A DNA stretch of 64,000 nt from Paenibacillus montanisoli (GTDB lineage Bacteria > Bacillota > Bacilli > Paenibacillales > Paenibacillaceae), in the NCBI RefSeq assembly GCF_003268025.1, contig NZ_QLUW01000001.1, forward strand, positions 930,001 through 994,000, read 5' to 3'. A model generated the notes under the pieces. That model searched no databases. It was not told the DNA's origin and saw only the letters and a program-made list of their open reading frames with translations. Both the position numbers and the translations under genes were made by a program. This document shows positions 36,355 to 44,869 of this stretch, piece after piece (positions within the stretch are counted from its first letter, which is position 1; the number at the start of each line of letters is the position of its first letter).

Positions 36355-37017
36355 ATGATGACGAAACGCAAAGAGTTTGACCATGGACTTGAAGAGCTGA
36401 ATGAGCTCATCGTCGAGATGGGCCAGCGCGTCGAAACGGCGATCGCGAGGGCAATGGACGCCTTGGAAACGATTGATGTGGCGGCCGCGAAGCAAATCAT
36501 CTCTGACGACAAAACACTGAATAAAATCGAAGAAAAGATATCCGAGCTCGGCGCGATGCTCATTGCCACTCAGCAGCCGGTCGCGAAGGATCTCAGACGC
36601 ATCCTTGTTGCATTCCGCATTGCCTCCGATCTGGAGCGCATGGGCGATTTGGCTGTCGACGTAGCGAAGGCCGTCTTGCGGTTGGAAGGCCAAACGCTCA
36701 TCAAGCCTTTGATCGATTTGCCGCGCATGACCCAAGTCGTAAAAATGATGACATACGAAGCGATTCAGTCTTTTGTTCAGGAAAATGTCAACATGGCCTA
36801 CAAGATGGCCAAGGACGACGATCTAGTCGACGCTCTGTATTCGCAAATCATCCGCGAGCTGTTCTCGCTCATGATGGAAAATCCGAAAACGATCTCCCAG
36901 GCCACGCTGTTAAGCTTCGTTGGACGCTATATCGAACGTTTCGCGGATCACGCGACCAACATTGGCGAGTCCGTCGTTTATCTGGTAACAGGCACAAGGC
37001 CGGATTTGAATTCCTAA
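36355..37017 (+). CDS. phoU: Phosphate transport regulator PhoU
   Basis: Cytoplasmic protein of 220 aa composed of two three-helix PhoU repeats, each with the acidic metal-binding E/D-x3-D pattern (SDLERMGDLAVDVAKAV; GRYIERFADHATNIGESVVYLV). AGAGGAG lies upstream; ATG 36355 or 36358 may be used. PhoU restrains Pst uptake and PhoR signalling. It closes the first pst operon. Confidence 0.95.
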   Translation: MMTKRKEFDHGLEELNELIVEMGQRVETAIARAMDALETIDVAAAKQIISDDKTLNKIEEKISELGAMLIATQQPVAKDLRRILVAFRIASDLERMGDLAVDVAKAVLRLEGQTLIKPLIDLPRMTQVVKMMTYEAIQSFVQENVNMAYKMAKDDDLVDALYSQIIRELFSLMMENPKTISQATLLSFVGRYIERFADHATNIGESVVYLVTGTRPDLNS

Positions 37018-37068
37018 CGAGCGGCAATCTTATTCCAAGCACTCGTTCCTTAAATAGCATGCCCCATG

Positions 37069-37114
37069 CAGCCGATTTGAAGCAGAGCATTACTTGCTTC
37101 AGGTCGGCTGTTTT
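37069..37114 (+). terminator. Terminator of the first pst operon
   Basis: CAGCCGATTTGAAGCA pairs with TGCTTCAGGTCGGCTG (two G-T pairs), followed by TTTTG. This is a strong stop between the two pst operons. Confidence 0.8.
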
Positions 37115-37145
37115 GTTGATGTGGGTTGCTAAGGGGCAAAGCTTG

Positions 37146-37353
37146 CCTCTTATGTCGGCGAAACAGCCGAATATCGGAGCAAGAGAGGACGCAGTTACCT
37201 CTCATGTCGGCGAATCCGCCGAAAATCGAAGCAAGAGAGGAACCAGTTACCTCTCATGTCGGCGAAACAGCCGAATATCGGAGCAAGAGAGGACGCAGTT
37301 ACATCTCAAGTCGGCGAAACCGCCGAATACCGGAGCAAGAGAGGAACTAGTTG
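37146..37353. repeat. Four-copy 52-bp tandem repeat
   Basis: Four units of exactly 52 bp start at 37146, 37198, 37250 and 37302. Each carries TCGGCGAA-N4-GCCGA (a small hairpin) inside an outer CCTCT…AGAGG pair, so each could fold as RNA or cruciform DNA. Unit length is not a multiple of three, so frames break in every copy and the array is not coding. Copies differ by a few substitutions; the fourth is most diverged. The rest of the 565-bp gap holds the phoU terminator and the promoter region of the second pst operon. Confidence 0.85.
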
Positions 37354-37475
37354 CGGCGATCTGTGGCAGAGGGGGCAGCAAGTGCTCCTCTGTAAGCTCA
37401 ATAACCGCCCAATTTGCAACCCTATGGCCGCAATGTTTTCGCTTCGTTTCAAAGTGTTAATAGAAGCCTTATTTT

Positions 37476-37529
37476 TTTACAATGCGTTTACAATCAGAAA
37501 ATATCAAATTAATACGCAGCCTCTATTAT
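37476..37529 (+). promoter_or_regulatory. PHO-box-like pair and -10 of the second pst operon
   Basis: TTTACA at 37476-37481 and 37487-37492 are 11 bp apart, as in a minimal PhoP site, and TATTAT at 37524-37529 may be the -10. Only two repeats are visible, far fewer than for the first operon, so PhoP control may be weaker. Confidence 0.45.
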
Positions 37530-37582
37530 AAGTCTTGTAAAACAAATAAACCGCGGTGGGGCGGAAGGAGAAATCAACTGAA

Positions 37583-38512
37583 ATGAAAAAAGGATTGCTT
37601 ATCGTAGTTGCACTAATGTTGACAATCGGTTTGGCGGCTTGCGGCTCGAAAAACACGGGAGAGAGCACCAACTCGCAAAATAGCGGTTCGACTAACGAAG
37701 CGGCAGCATTGAGCGGATCGCTTCTGGCAACAGGCTCCTCGGCGCTTCAACCGCTAGTTGAGCAAGTATCGAAAAAGTTCATGGAAGACGCTAAATTCGC
37801 AGGCATCACCGTTCAAGTTCAAGGCGGCGGCAGCGGCACGGGCCTTACGCAAGTAAGCGGCGGCCAAGCGGACATCGGTAACTCCGATATTTTCGCGGAA
37901 GAGAAGTTTACGGATGCCGATGCAGACAAAGCTAAAGAACTGGTTGACCATCAAGTTGCAGTAGTTGCGATGGCAACAGTTATCAATAAAGACGTAGCAG
38001 TTGACAACCTGACTAAGCAACAACTGGTTGATATCTTCACAGGTAAAGTAACGAACTGGAAAGAAGTTGGCGGCGCAGACGAGAAAATTACGATCGTTAA
38101 CCGCCCAAGCAGCTCCGGTACGCGCAAAACGTTCGAGAAATACGCGCTTGGCACGAAATCCGAAGACGTTCAAGGTTCGATCCAAGAAGATTCCTCCGGT
38201 ACAGTTAAGAAGCTCGTTTCCGAAACACCTGGCGCGATCGGTTACCTGGCGCTGTCCTACCTCGACGACACGGTTAAAACCGTGAAGTACGAAGGCGTTG
38301 ATCCAACTGAAGAAAATATTGTAACAGGCACTTATCCGGTATGGGCTTACGAGCACATGTACACGAAAGGCGAGCCTAGCGAAATCGAAAAAGCATTCCT
38401 TGATTACATTACAAGCGATGCGGTCCAAAATGCAGACGTAGTAGAACTGGGTTACATTCCAGTAGGTAAAATGCAAGTGAAACGCGACGTGGACGGCAAC
38501 ATCACGAAGTAA
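37583..38512 (+). CDS. pstS: Phosphate-binding lipoprotein PstS (second copy)
   Basis: Protein of 309 aa. The signal ends in lipobox LAAC, then a Ser/Asn-rich linker, so it is membrane-anchored. Phosphate-binding segments are TGSSALQPL, GGQADIGNSDIF and RPSSSGTRKTF. GGAAGGAG at 37563-37570 precedes ATG 37583; an in-frame start at 37556 would lie before that site and is not used. It heads pstSCAB-phoU number two. Its sequence differs clearly from the first PstS, so the duplication is old or from separate sources. Confidence 0.93.
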   Translation: MKKGLLIVVALMLTIGLAACGSKNTGESTNSQNSGSTNEAAALSGSLLATGSSALQPLVEQVSKKFMEDAKFAGITVQVQGGGSGTGLTQVSGGQADIGNSDIFAEEKFTDADADKAKELVDHQVAVVAMATVINKDVAVDNLTKQQLVDIFTGKVTNWKEVGGADEKITIVNRPSSSGTRKTFEKYALGTKSEDVQGSIQEDSSGTVKKLVSETPGAIGYLALSYLDDTVKTVKYEGVDPTEENIVTGTYPVWAYEHMYTKGEPSEIEKAFLDYITSDAVQNADVVELGYIPVGKMQVKRDVDGNITK

Positions 38513-38533
38513 GCAATAAAATAGCAACAGTCA

Positions 38534-38560
38534 TTAGAGGTGGATGCGCTCCGCCTCTAA
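38534..38560 (+). other. pstS-pstC intercistronic hairpin (second operon)
   Basis: TTAGAGGTGGA and TCCGCCTCTAA pair around a TGCGC loop with no T-run. It is probably a 3' stabiliser of the abundant pstS message. Confidence 0.5.
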
Positions 38561-38600
38561 TTGATTGTCAAGATACTGTTAGTCGAAGGAGAGATCAAGC

Positions 38601-39539
38601 ATGGAGCAGCCCGCTGTTATGAATAAGAAACGTGTTCAGACGGGAAGTACAACTAGAGCATTCGCAAAACCGCATGTTATTGAAGAGTGGGTAGGCAAGG
38701 TCTATACGGCGCTTTGTATTTTGGTCCTCGTGATCACGATCGGCGCGATCGTCTATTTCGTTTCTTCCCGTGGTCTGGCTACGTTTTTTGTAGATGGCGT
38801 CAGCCTCGGCGGGCTGCTTGGCGGCTTGAAGTGGGAACCGGAAGGCGATATACCGCTTTACGGCGCATTGCCGTTTATTTTTGGCTCTTTCAGCACCTCT
38901 GTGCTGGCCGCTCTGATGGCCGCGCCGCTTGGCATGTGCGCAGCCGTGTTCATGACGCAAATCATGCCTGGCTTTGGTAAAAAAGTGCTTCAGCCGGTAA
39001 TTGAATTGCTGGCCGGCATTCCATCCGTCGTATTCGGATTTGTCGGTTTGAGCGTAGTCGTTCCTGTATTGCGCGCTATATTCCCGGGTCAAGGGATCGG
39101 GATCGCGGCAGGCTCGATCGTACTGTCGCTCATGATTTTGCCTACGATTACGACGATTGCGACCGATGCGCTTGCCGCATTGCCGCGCGGTCTGAAGGAA
39201 GGCTCTTTTGCGCTTGGCGCCACGCGCTGGCAAACGATTTATCGCATCGTGCTGCCGACGACGCTGCCTTCTTTGTTAACCGGCGTCGTGCTGGGGATGT
39301 CCCGCGCATTCGGTGAAGCGCTGGCCGTTCAAATGGTCATCGGTAACTCGCCGCATATTCCGCACTCGCTGTTCGAATCGGCTTCTACGTTAACAAGCGC
39401 AATTACGCTTGACATGGGCAATACCGTAATGGGCTCCACGCATAACAATGCGCTGTGGTCGCTTGCGCTTATCTTGCTTAGCATGACGTTCGTGTTCGTA
39501 TTCGTCGTCCGCTTTCTGGAAAGGAGAAATAAACGATGA
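38601..39539 (+). CDS. pstC: Phosphate ABC transporter permease PstC (second copy)
   Basis: Permease of 312 aa with six helices, beginning with a polar tail of about 30 aa. Family regions are PVIELLAGIPSVVFGFVGLSV and the loop EGSFALGATRWQTIYRIVLP. GAAGGAGAG upstream of ATG. It overlaps the next gene by 4 bp and pairs with the second PstA. Confidence 0.95.
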   Translation: MEQPAVMNKKRVQTGSTTRAFAKPHVIEEWVGKVYTALCILVLVITIGAIVYFVSSRGLATFFVDGVSLGGLLGGLKWEPEGDIPLYGALPFIFGSFSTSVLAALMAAPLGMCAAVFMTQIMPGFGKKVLQPVIELLAGIPSVVFGFVGLSVVVPVLRAIFPGQGIGIAAGSIVLSLMILPTITTIATDALAALPRGLKEGSFALGATRWQTIYRIVLPTTLPSLLTGVVLGMSRAFGEALAVQMVIGNSPHIPHSLFESASTLTSAITLDMGNTVMGSTHNNALWSLALILLSMTFVFVFVVRFLERRNKR

Positions 39540-40423
39540 ACGCCAAAACTGCAGATCGCATCGCCACAGCGACTATTATCGGCGTAGCTTCTCTTATCGT
39601 ACTGATTCTTGCGGGCTTGCTCGGCTTTATCTTGTTCCGCGGCGTCTCTCATATCAGCTTTGATTTCTTGACTTCTGTCCCCCAAACGATAAAAGCTGGC
39701 GGCGGGATTGGCCCCCAGCTGTTCAACTCGCTGTTCTTATTATTGTTGACCCTAATCATAACTATTCCGCTCGGCCTCGGCGCCGGGATTTATATGAGCG
39801 AATATGCCAAACCGGGACGCCTGACGGATTCGATCCGACTCGTTGTCGAAGTGCTGTCGTCCTTTCCGTCGATCGTCGTCGGTTTGTTCGGATTGCTCGT
39901 CATCGTAAACCTGTTCGGATTCGGGTTCTCGCTCTTCTCCGGGGCGCTTGCGCTCACGGTGTTCAACCTGCCGCTCATGGTGCGGATTACGGAGCAATCT
40001 TTAAAAGGAGTGCCGCGCGAGCAGAAGGAAGCAAGTCTTGCGCTTGGTCTGTCGCGCTGGAAGACGATCACTTCGGTCATGCTGCCGATCGCGACGCCGA
40101 CGATCGTGACGGGTACGATTTTGGCCGCGGGCCGCGTGTTCGGCGAAGCAGCCGCACTGCTCTTTACGGCGGGCATGAGCTCGCCGCGCCTGGATTTCTC
40201 GAACTGGAATCCGCTGAGCCCCACCTCGCCGCTTAATCCGTTCCGTCCGGCCGAAACCTTGGCGGTTCATATTTGGAAAATCAACAGTGAAGGCCTTGCG
40301 CCGGATGCGGCTGAAATCGCCGCAGGCGCTTCGGCAGTACTGGTAATCACGGTATTGTTATTCAACTTCTCGGCCCGCTGGTTCGGAAGATACTTGCACC
40401 GCAGATTCACGGCGACCAAATAA
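39536..40423 (+). CDS. pstA: Phosphate ABC transporter permease PstA (second copy)
   Basis: Permease of 295 aa: LFNSLFLLLLTLIITIPLGLGAGIYMSEYA, EVLSSFPSIVVGLFGLLVIV, and the loop EASLALGLSRWKTITSVMLP. The ATGA overlap with pstC indicates coupling. A distinctive NWNPLSPTSPLNPFRPAETL segment in the last extracellular loop is longer than in the first PstA. Confidence 0.95.
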   Translation: MNAKTADRIATATIIGVASLIVLILAGLLGFILFRGVSHISFDFLTSVPQTIKAGGGIGPQLFNSLFLLLLTLIITIPLGLGAGIYMSEYAKPGRLTDSIRLVVEVLSSFPSIVVGLFGLLVIVNLFGFGFSLFSGALALTVFNLPLMVRITEQSLKGVPREQKEASLALGLSRWKTITSVMLPIATPTIVTGTILAAGRVFGEAAALLFTAGMSSPRLDFSNWNPLSPTSPLNPFRPAETLAVHIWKINSEGLAPDAAEIAAGASAVLVITVLLFNFSARWFGRYLHRRFTATK

Positions 40424-40438
40424 GGAAGGGTGACGAAC

Positions 40439-41197
40439 ATGCATCAAGAAGGATTGTCAGCGAAGAATCTCCGCGTGTTCTACGGGGAGAAGGAAGCGAT
40501 CAAGGGCGTTTCGCTCGACTTCGCTCCTCGTGAAGTAACGGCTTTGATCGGCCCTTCCGGTTGCGGCAAATCGACGTTTCTGCGCAGCCTGAACCGGATG
40601 AACGATACGATTGACGGCGTCCGCACGACAGGAGAAATTTGGATGGACGGAGAAAATATTAACGACCCGGGCGTCGATGTCGTTTTGCTGCGTCAGAAAA
40701 TCGGGATGGTGTGGCAGCGTCCGAATCCGTTTCACAAGTCGATCTATGAGAATATTGCCTTCGGTCCGCGCTATCATGGAGTGCGAAACAAGAAGGAGCT
40801 GGATGCGATCGTTGAAGACTGCCTGCGCAAGGCGGCGCTTTGGGACGAGACGAAGGATCGTCTTCATCAATCGGCCCTAGCGCTCTCCGGCGGTCAGCAG
40901 CAGCGGCTCTGCATCGCCCGTTCGATTGCCGTGAAGCCGAAGGTGATTTTGATGGACGAACCGGCTTCAGCGCTCGATCCCGTTTCGACAGCGAAGGTAG
41001 AGGAACTGATTTCGGAACTGAAGCAGGAATACAGCATCGTTATCGTGACGCACAACATGCATCAGGCGGCTCGCGTGTCGGACAAGACGGCGTTCTTCTA
41101 CATGGGTAAAGTGGTTGAATACGACGTGACGGATAAAATTTTCACGAACCCGTCCGAAAAAGCGACCGATGACTACATTTCGGGCCGGTTCGGGTAA
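40439..41197 (+). CDS. pstB: Phosphate ABC transporter ATP-binding protein PstB (second copy)
   Basis: ATPase of 252 aa with Walker [11 protein letters not shown]-loop [12 protein letters not shown], signature [11 protein letters not shown] and Walker [21 protein letters not shown] at 40422-40430 fits ATG 40439; a GTG at 40430 overlaps that site and is rejected. It directly follows pstA. Confidence 0.95.
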   Translation: MHQEGLSAKNLRVFYGEKEAIKGVSLDFAPREVTALIGPSGCGKSTFLRSLNRMNDTIDGVRTTGEIWMDGENINDPGVDVVLLRQKIGMVWQRPNPFHKSIYENIAFGPRYHGVRNKKELDAIVEDCLRKAALWDETKDRLHQSALALSGGQQQRLCIARSIAVKPKVILMDEPASALDPVSTAKVEELISELKQEYSIVIVTHNMHQAARVSDKTAFFYMGKVVEYDVTDKIFTNPSEKATDDYISGRFG

Positions 41198-41218
41198 CGA
41201 AAGCTAAGGAGGCGCATC

Positions 41219-41881
41219 ATGGTGATCAAACGGAAAGAGCTTGACGATGGATTGGTGCTTCTGAAGGAGAAGCTGATTGAAATGGGCAGCCGCGTCGAGC
41301 AGTCGCTGTCCGATGCGATGCAGGCGCTGCAGGATGTAGACGCCGATCGCGCCCGTGCCATTATCGCGGAGGATAAGAAGCTGAATCAGCTGGAAGAGAG
41401 CATCGATGAGCTCGGTGCCCGGATGATCGCTACGCAGCAGCCGGTAGCCAAGGATTTGCGCCGGATTCTGATCGCCTTCAAGATGGCCGGCGATTTGGAG
41501 CGGATGGGCGACTTGTCGGTCGATATCGCAAAAGTCGTCGTGCGCTTGGAGGGCCAGAAGCTGATCAAGCCGCTGATTGACTTGCCGCGCATGGCGGAGA
41601 TTGCCGGACAGATGATTCATGAATCGATCGATTCTTACGTGCACGAGAATGTCAACCTCGCCTGCAAAATGGCGCAGGACGACGATCAGGTCGATGCTTT
41701 GTTCAGTGAAGTAATCCGCGATCTGTTCGAGCTGATGATCGAGAATCCTTCGACCATCACGCAGGCCGGGCTGATCAGCTTCGTAGGCCGCTACATCGAA
41801 CGGATTGCCGATCATGCCACGAATATCGGCGAGAGCGTCGTGTATCTTGTGACCGGCAAGCGACCTGAATTGAATATGTAA
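41219..41881 (+). CDS. phoU: Phosphate transport regulator PhoU (second copy)
   Basis: Protein of 220 aa, the same length as the first PhoU and closely similar (…IATQQPVAKDLRRILIAFKMAGDLERMGDLSVDIAKVV…; GRYIERIADHATNIGESVVYLVTGKRPEL). AAGGAGG at 41206-41212. The near-identical PhoU pair contrasts with the dissimilar PstS pair, so the regulators are more conserved than the binding proteins. Confidence 0.95.
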   Translation: MVIKRKELDDGLVLLKEKLIEMGSRVEQSLSDAMQALQDVDADRARAIIAEDKKLNQLEESIDELGARMIATQQPVAKDLRRILIAFKMAGDLERMGDLSVDIAKVVVRLEGQKLIKPLIDLPRMAEIAGQMIHESIDSYVHENVNLACKMAQDDDQVDALFSEVIRDLFELMIENPSTITQAGLISFVGRYIERIADHATNIGESVVYLVTGKRPELNM

Positions 41882-41893
41882 CGGTACCCGGAT

Positions 41894-41929
41894 CCGGTGA
41901 TCGCGTATATGCGCGGCGCCGGTTTTTTT
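41894..41929 (+). terminator. Terminator of the second pst operon
   Basis: CCGGTG and CGCG pair with CGCG and CGCCGG, followed by T7. Confidence 0.75.
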
Positions 41930-42007
41930 ACATGCAGTTAAGGCTAATTCATTCGAGCTTTCCTCTTCCGCTCATGCGGCCGGGAGTGGGAAAGCTTGTT
42001 TGCTTTA

Positions 42008-42016
42008 TGTTATGAT
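42008..42016 (+). promoter_or_regulatory. Extended -10 promoter of polA
   Basis: TGTTATGAT gives a TG-extended -10, 38 bp before the polA start. No good -35 is seen at the usual distance. Confidence 0.4.
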
Positions 42017-42053
42017 AGTCACTAGGAAAAATAAGGTGAGGTGTGCCTTTCGG

Positions 42054-44714
42054 ATGGATAAATGGGTATTGATTGACGGCAACAGCATCATTTATCGGGC
42101 GTTCTTCGCCATGCCGCAGCTGACGAATTCGTCGGGCCTGCATACCAATGCGGTTTACGGCTTTACGACCATGCTGCTGAAGCTGCTGGAAGAAGAGAAA
42201 CCGACCCATATGCTCGTCGCGTTCGATGCGGGAAAGGTCACGTTCCGTCACGAGGGCTACGCGGAATATAAGGGCGGACGGGAGAAAACGCCGCCGGAGC
42301 TGTCGGAGCAATTTCCGGTGCTGAAGGAGCTGCTCCGCTCCTTCGGCATCGCGCAGTATGAGCTCTCCGGCTTCGAGGCCGACGACATTATCGGCACGCT
42401 CAGCCGGATCGCCGACGAGAGCGGGATCGAGACGGTCGTTGTCTCCGGGGACAAAGATATGCTGCAGCTGGCTTCGGACCACGTGACGATCGCGCTGACC
42501 CGCAAAGGCGTGACCGATGTAGAGCGGTACGATCCGGCGCAAATTCAGGAGCGCTACGGGTTGACGCCGCTCCAAATTATCGACTTGAAGGGGCTTATGG
42601 GCGATACGTCCGATAACATTCCGGGCATTCCGGGCGTCGGGGAGAAGACGGCGCTCAAGCTGCTTCACGAGTTCGGCAGCGTAGAAGGCGTGCTTGCCAA
42701 TACGAGCGAGATCAAAGGCAAGATGAAAGAGAAGGTCGAGGCGCATCAAGAGGATGCGCTGATGAGCAAGAAGCTGGCTACGATCTACCGCGAGGTTCCG
42801 CTTGAGAACAAAGCGGACGAGCTGGTCTATAACGGCTATGACGGAGCGGTGCTCGGCGACATGTTCCGCAAGCTGGAGTTTAAGTCGCTGATCGAGCGCC
42901 TTGATCTTCCGGAGGCTGGCGGAGCTGCAGCCGATGCCGATCTCGCCGAGGCGAACTATGCCGTCATGGCGGCAGGCGATCTAACGGCGGATGCGCTGTC
43001 CGCGCTGCTTGCGAACTCCGAAAGCTTCTACTTGGAGGCGATCGGCGACAACCCGCATCAGGCAAAGGTGATCGGGCTCGCCGTGGCAAGCGGCGACCGC
43101 ATCGCCGTGCTGTCTTATGACGACTTGATGGGCGGGAAGCTTTCAACACCGATCCGCAGCTGGCTGGAAGACGCGAAAGCGCCGAAGAAGGGCTACGATC
43201 TGCATAAGGCCGAGCTCGCGCTGTCCTGGCTCGGCATCGAGCTGCGGGGCGTAACCTTCGATGCGCTGCTCGCCGCCTATCTGCTTGATCCGACGGAAAC
43301 AAGCCAGACGCTTGCCGCGCTGATTCAGCGCCACCGGCTTGCGGCGATCCAGACGGATGAAACGGTCTACGGCAAGGGCGCGAAGTTTCAAGTGCCTGGC
43401 GCGGAAGTGCTGGCCGCCCATCTGGCCGCGAAAGCGGATGCGGTCCGCAGGCTCGTACCGCTGCTCACCGAAGAGCTAGAGAAAGGCCATATGAGCAAGC
43501 TGTGCTATGAGCTGGAGCAGCCGCTCGCCGTCGTACTGGCCGGCATGGAGAAGCAGGGCATCAAGGTCAACGCGGATGTGCTTCAGGACTTGGGCGCGGA
43601 GCTGGAGAAGAATGTGGCGCAGTATATGAGCGATATTTATGCGCATGCCGGCATGGAATTCAATATCAATTCGCCGAGACAGCTGGGCGAGGTACTGTTC
43701 GAGAAGCTGGGCTTGCCTGCGTGGAAGAAGACGAAGACCGGCTATTCCACCGACGCCGAGGTGCTTGAGAAGCTCGAGCCTTACCATGAAATCGTGAAGC
43801 TGATTCTCCACTACCGCCAGCTGGCGAAGCTGCAGTCCACGTACGTGGAGGGGCTGCTGAAGGAGATCCGCCGCGATACGGGCAAGGTGCATACGTTCTA
43901 CCGCCAGACGATTGCCGCGACGGGCCGTTTGTCGAGCCAGTTCCCGAACCTGCAAAATATTCCGATCCGGCTCGAGGAAGGACGCCGCATCCGTAAGGCG
44001 TTCGTGCCGTCCGAGCCGGGCTGGCATATTTTAGCGGCGGACTATTCGCAGATCGAGCTTCGCGTGCTCGCGCATATTTCCGGCGACGAGAAGATGAAGC
44101 AAGCGTTTATTGATGATACCGACATCCATACGAAGACCGCGATGGACGTCTTCGGCGTCACCGCCGATCAGGTGGATGCGAATATGCGCCGACAAGCGAA
44201 GGCGGTAAACTTCGGCATCGTTTACGGCATCAGCGGCTTTGGCCTGGCGAACAACCTTGGCATCGCGCGCAAGGATGCGGAGATGTTTATCGCGCAATAT
44301 TTCGAAGTATTTCAAGGGGTTCGGGCTTATATGGACAATATCGTCGCGCAGGCCCGCAACGACGGCTATGTGACTACGCTGCTCGAGCGCCGTCGTTACC
44401 TCCCGGACATTAAAGCGTCGAACTTCAACCTGCGCTCCTTCGCGGAGCGGACGGCGATGAACACGCCGATCCAAGGAACGGCGGCCGATATCATCAAGCT
44501 TGCCATGGTCAATATGGATAAAGAGCTCCGCGAGCGCGGGCTGCGCAGCCGCATGCTGCTGCAGGTGCATGACGAACTTGTATTCGAAGTGCCGGCAGAA
44601 GAGCTGGAGCTGATGAAGACCCTCCTCCCGCAGGTGATGGAAGGCGCGCTGAAGCTGGATGTACCACTGAAGGCGGACGTCAGCTACGGTGACAATTGGT
44701 ACGAAGCAAAGTAA
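42054..44714 (+). CDS. polA: DNA polymerase I
   Basis: Polymerase of 886 aa acting in Okazaki-fragment processing and repair. The N-terminal 5' nuclease (about 1-290) has LIDGNSIIYRAFFAMP, FEADDIIGTLSR and GDKDMLQL. The middle 3'-5' exonuclease domain is degenerate: the usual Asp-x-Glu is replaced near FYLEAIGD. The palm has YSQIELRVLAHISGD, RRQAKAVNFGIVYG and LLQVHDELVFE. AAGGTGAGGTG supports ATG 42054. Loss of proofreading residues is normal for Bacillus-type PolA. Confidence 0.97.
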   Translation: MDKWVLIDGNSIIYRAFFAMPQLTNSSGLHTNAVYGFTTMLLKLLEEEKPTHMLVAFDAGKVTFRHEGYAEYKGGREKTPPELSEQFPVLKELLRSFGIAQYELSGFEADDIIGTLSRIADESGIETVVVSGDKDMLQLASDHVTIALTRKGVTDVERYDPAQIQERYGLTPLQIIDLKGLMGDTSDNIPGIPGVGEKTALKLLHEFGSVEGVLANTSEIKGKMKEKVEAHQEDALMSKKLATIYREVPLENKADELVYNGYDGAVLGDMFRKLEFKSLIERLDLPEAGGAAADADLAEANYAVMAAGDLTADALSALLANSESFYLEAIGDNPHQAKVIGLAVASGDRIAVLSYDDLMGGKLSTPIRSWLEDAKAPKKGYDLHKAELALSWLGIELRGVTFDALLAAYLLDPTETSQTLAALIQRHRLAAIQTDETVYGKGAKFQVPGAEVLAAHLAAKADAVRRLVPLLTEELEKGHMSKLCYELEQPLAVVLAGMEKQGIKVNADVLQDLGAELEKNVAQYMSDIYAHAGMEFNINSPRQLGEVLFEKLGLPAWKKTKTGYSTDAEVLEKLEPYHEIVKLILHYRQLAKLQSTYVEGLLKEIRRDTGKVHTFYRQTIAATGRLSSQFPNLQNIPIRLEEGRRIRKAFVPSEPGWHILAADYSQIELRVLAHISGDEKMKQAFIDDTDIHTKTAMDVFGVTADQVDANMRRQAKAVNFGIVYGISGFGLANNLGIARKDAEMFIAQYFEVFQGVRAYMDNIVAQARNDGYVTTLLERRRYLPDIKASNFNLRSFAERTAMNTPIQGTAADIIKLAMVNMDKELRERGLRSRMLLQVHDELVFEVPAEELELMKTLLPQVMEGALKLDVPLKADVSYGDNWYEAK

Positions 44715-44727
44715 TGCGGATAGCCTG

Positions 44728-44770
44728 AGGAACCCGCGCCGGATGGATCGGCGGCGGGTTCCTTTATTTG
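44728..44770 (+). terminator. polA terminator
   Basis: AGGAACCCGC pairs with GCGGGTTCCT across a GC-rich loop, followed by TTATTTG. Confidence 0.85.
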
Positions 44771-44869
44771 TTTCGAATTTGGTTATTTCCGACGTTCCAT
44801 CCATGTTGTAAGCTAGAGGGGACGGGCTGCAGCGCTCCCGGCAAGAAGGAGAGAACACAGGAGGCCAAT

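Noticed and set aside
37146..37353. CRISPR-like array
   Set aside because: The units are contiguous near-identical 52-bp tandems with no unique spacers and no cas genes nearby.
37059..37460. Protein-coding frames through the 52-bp repeats
   Set aside because: The 52-bp period shifts frame each unit, there are no ribosome sites, and the products are low-complexity shadows.
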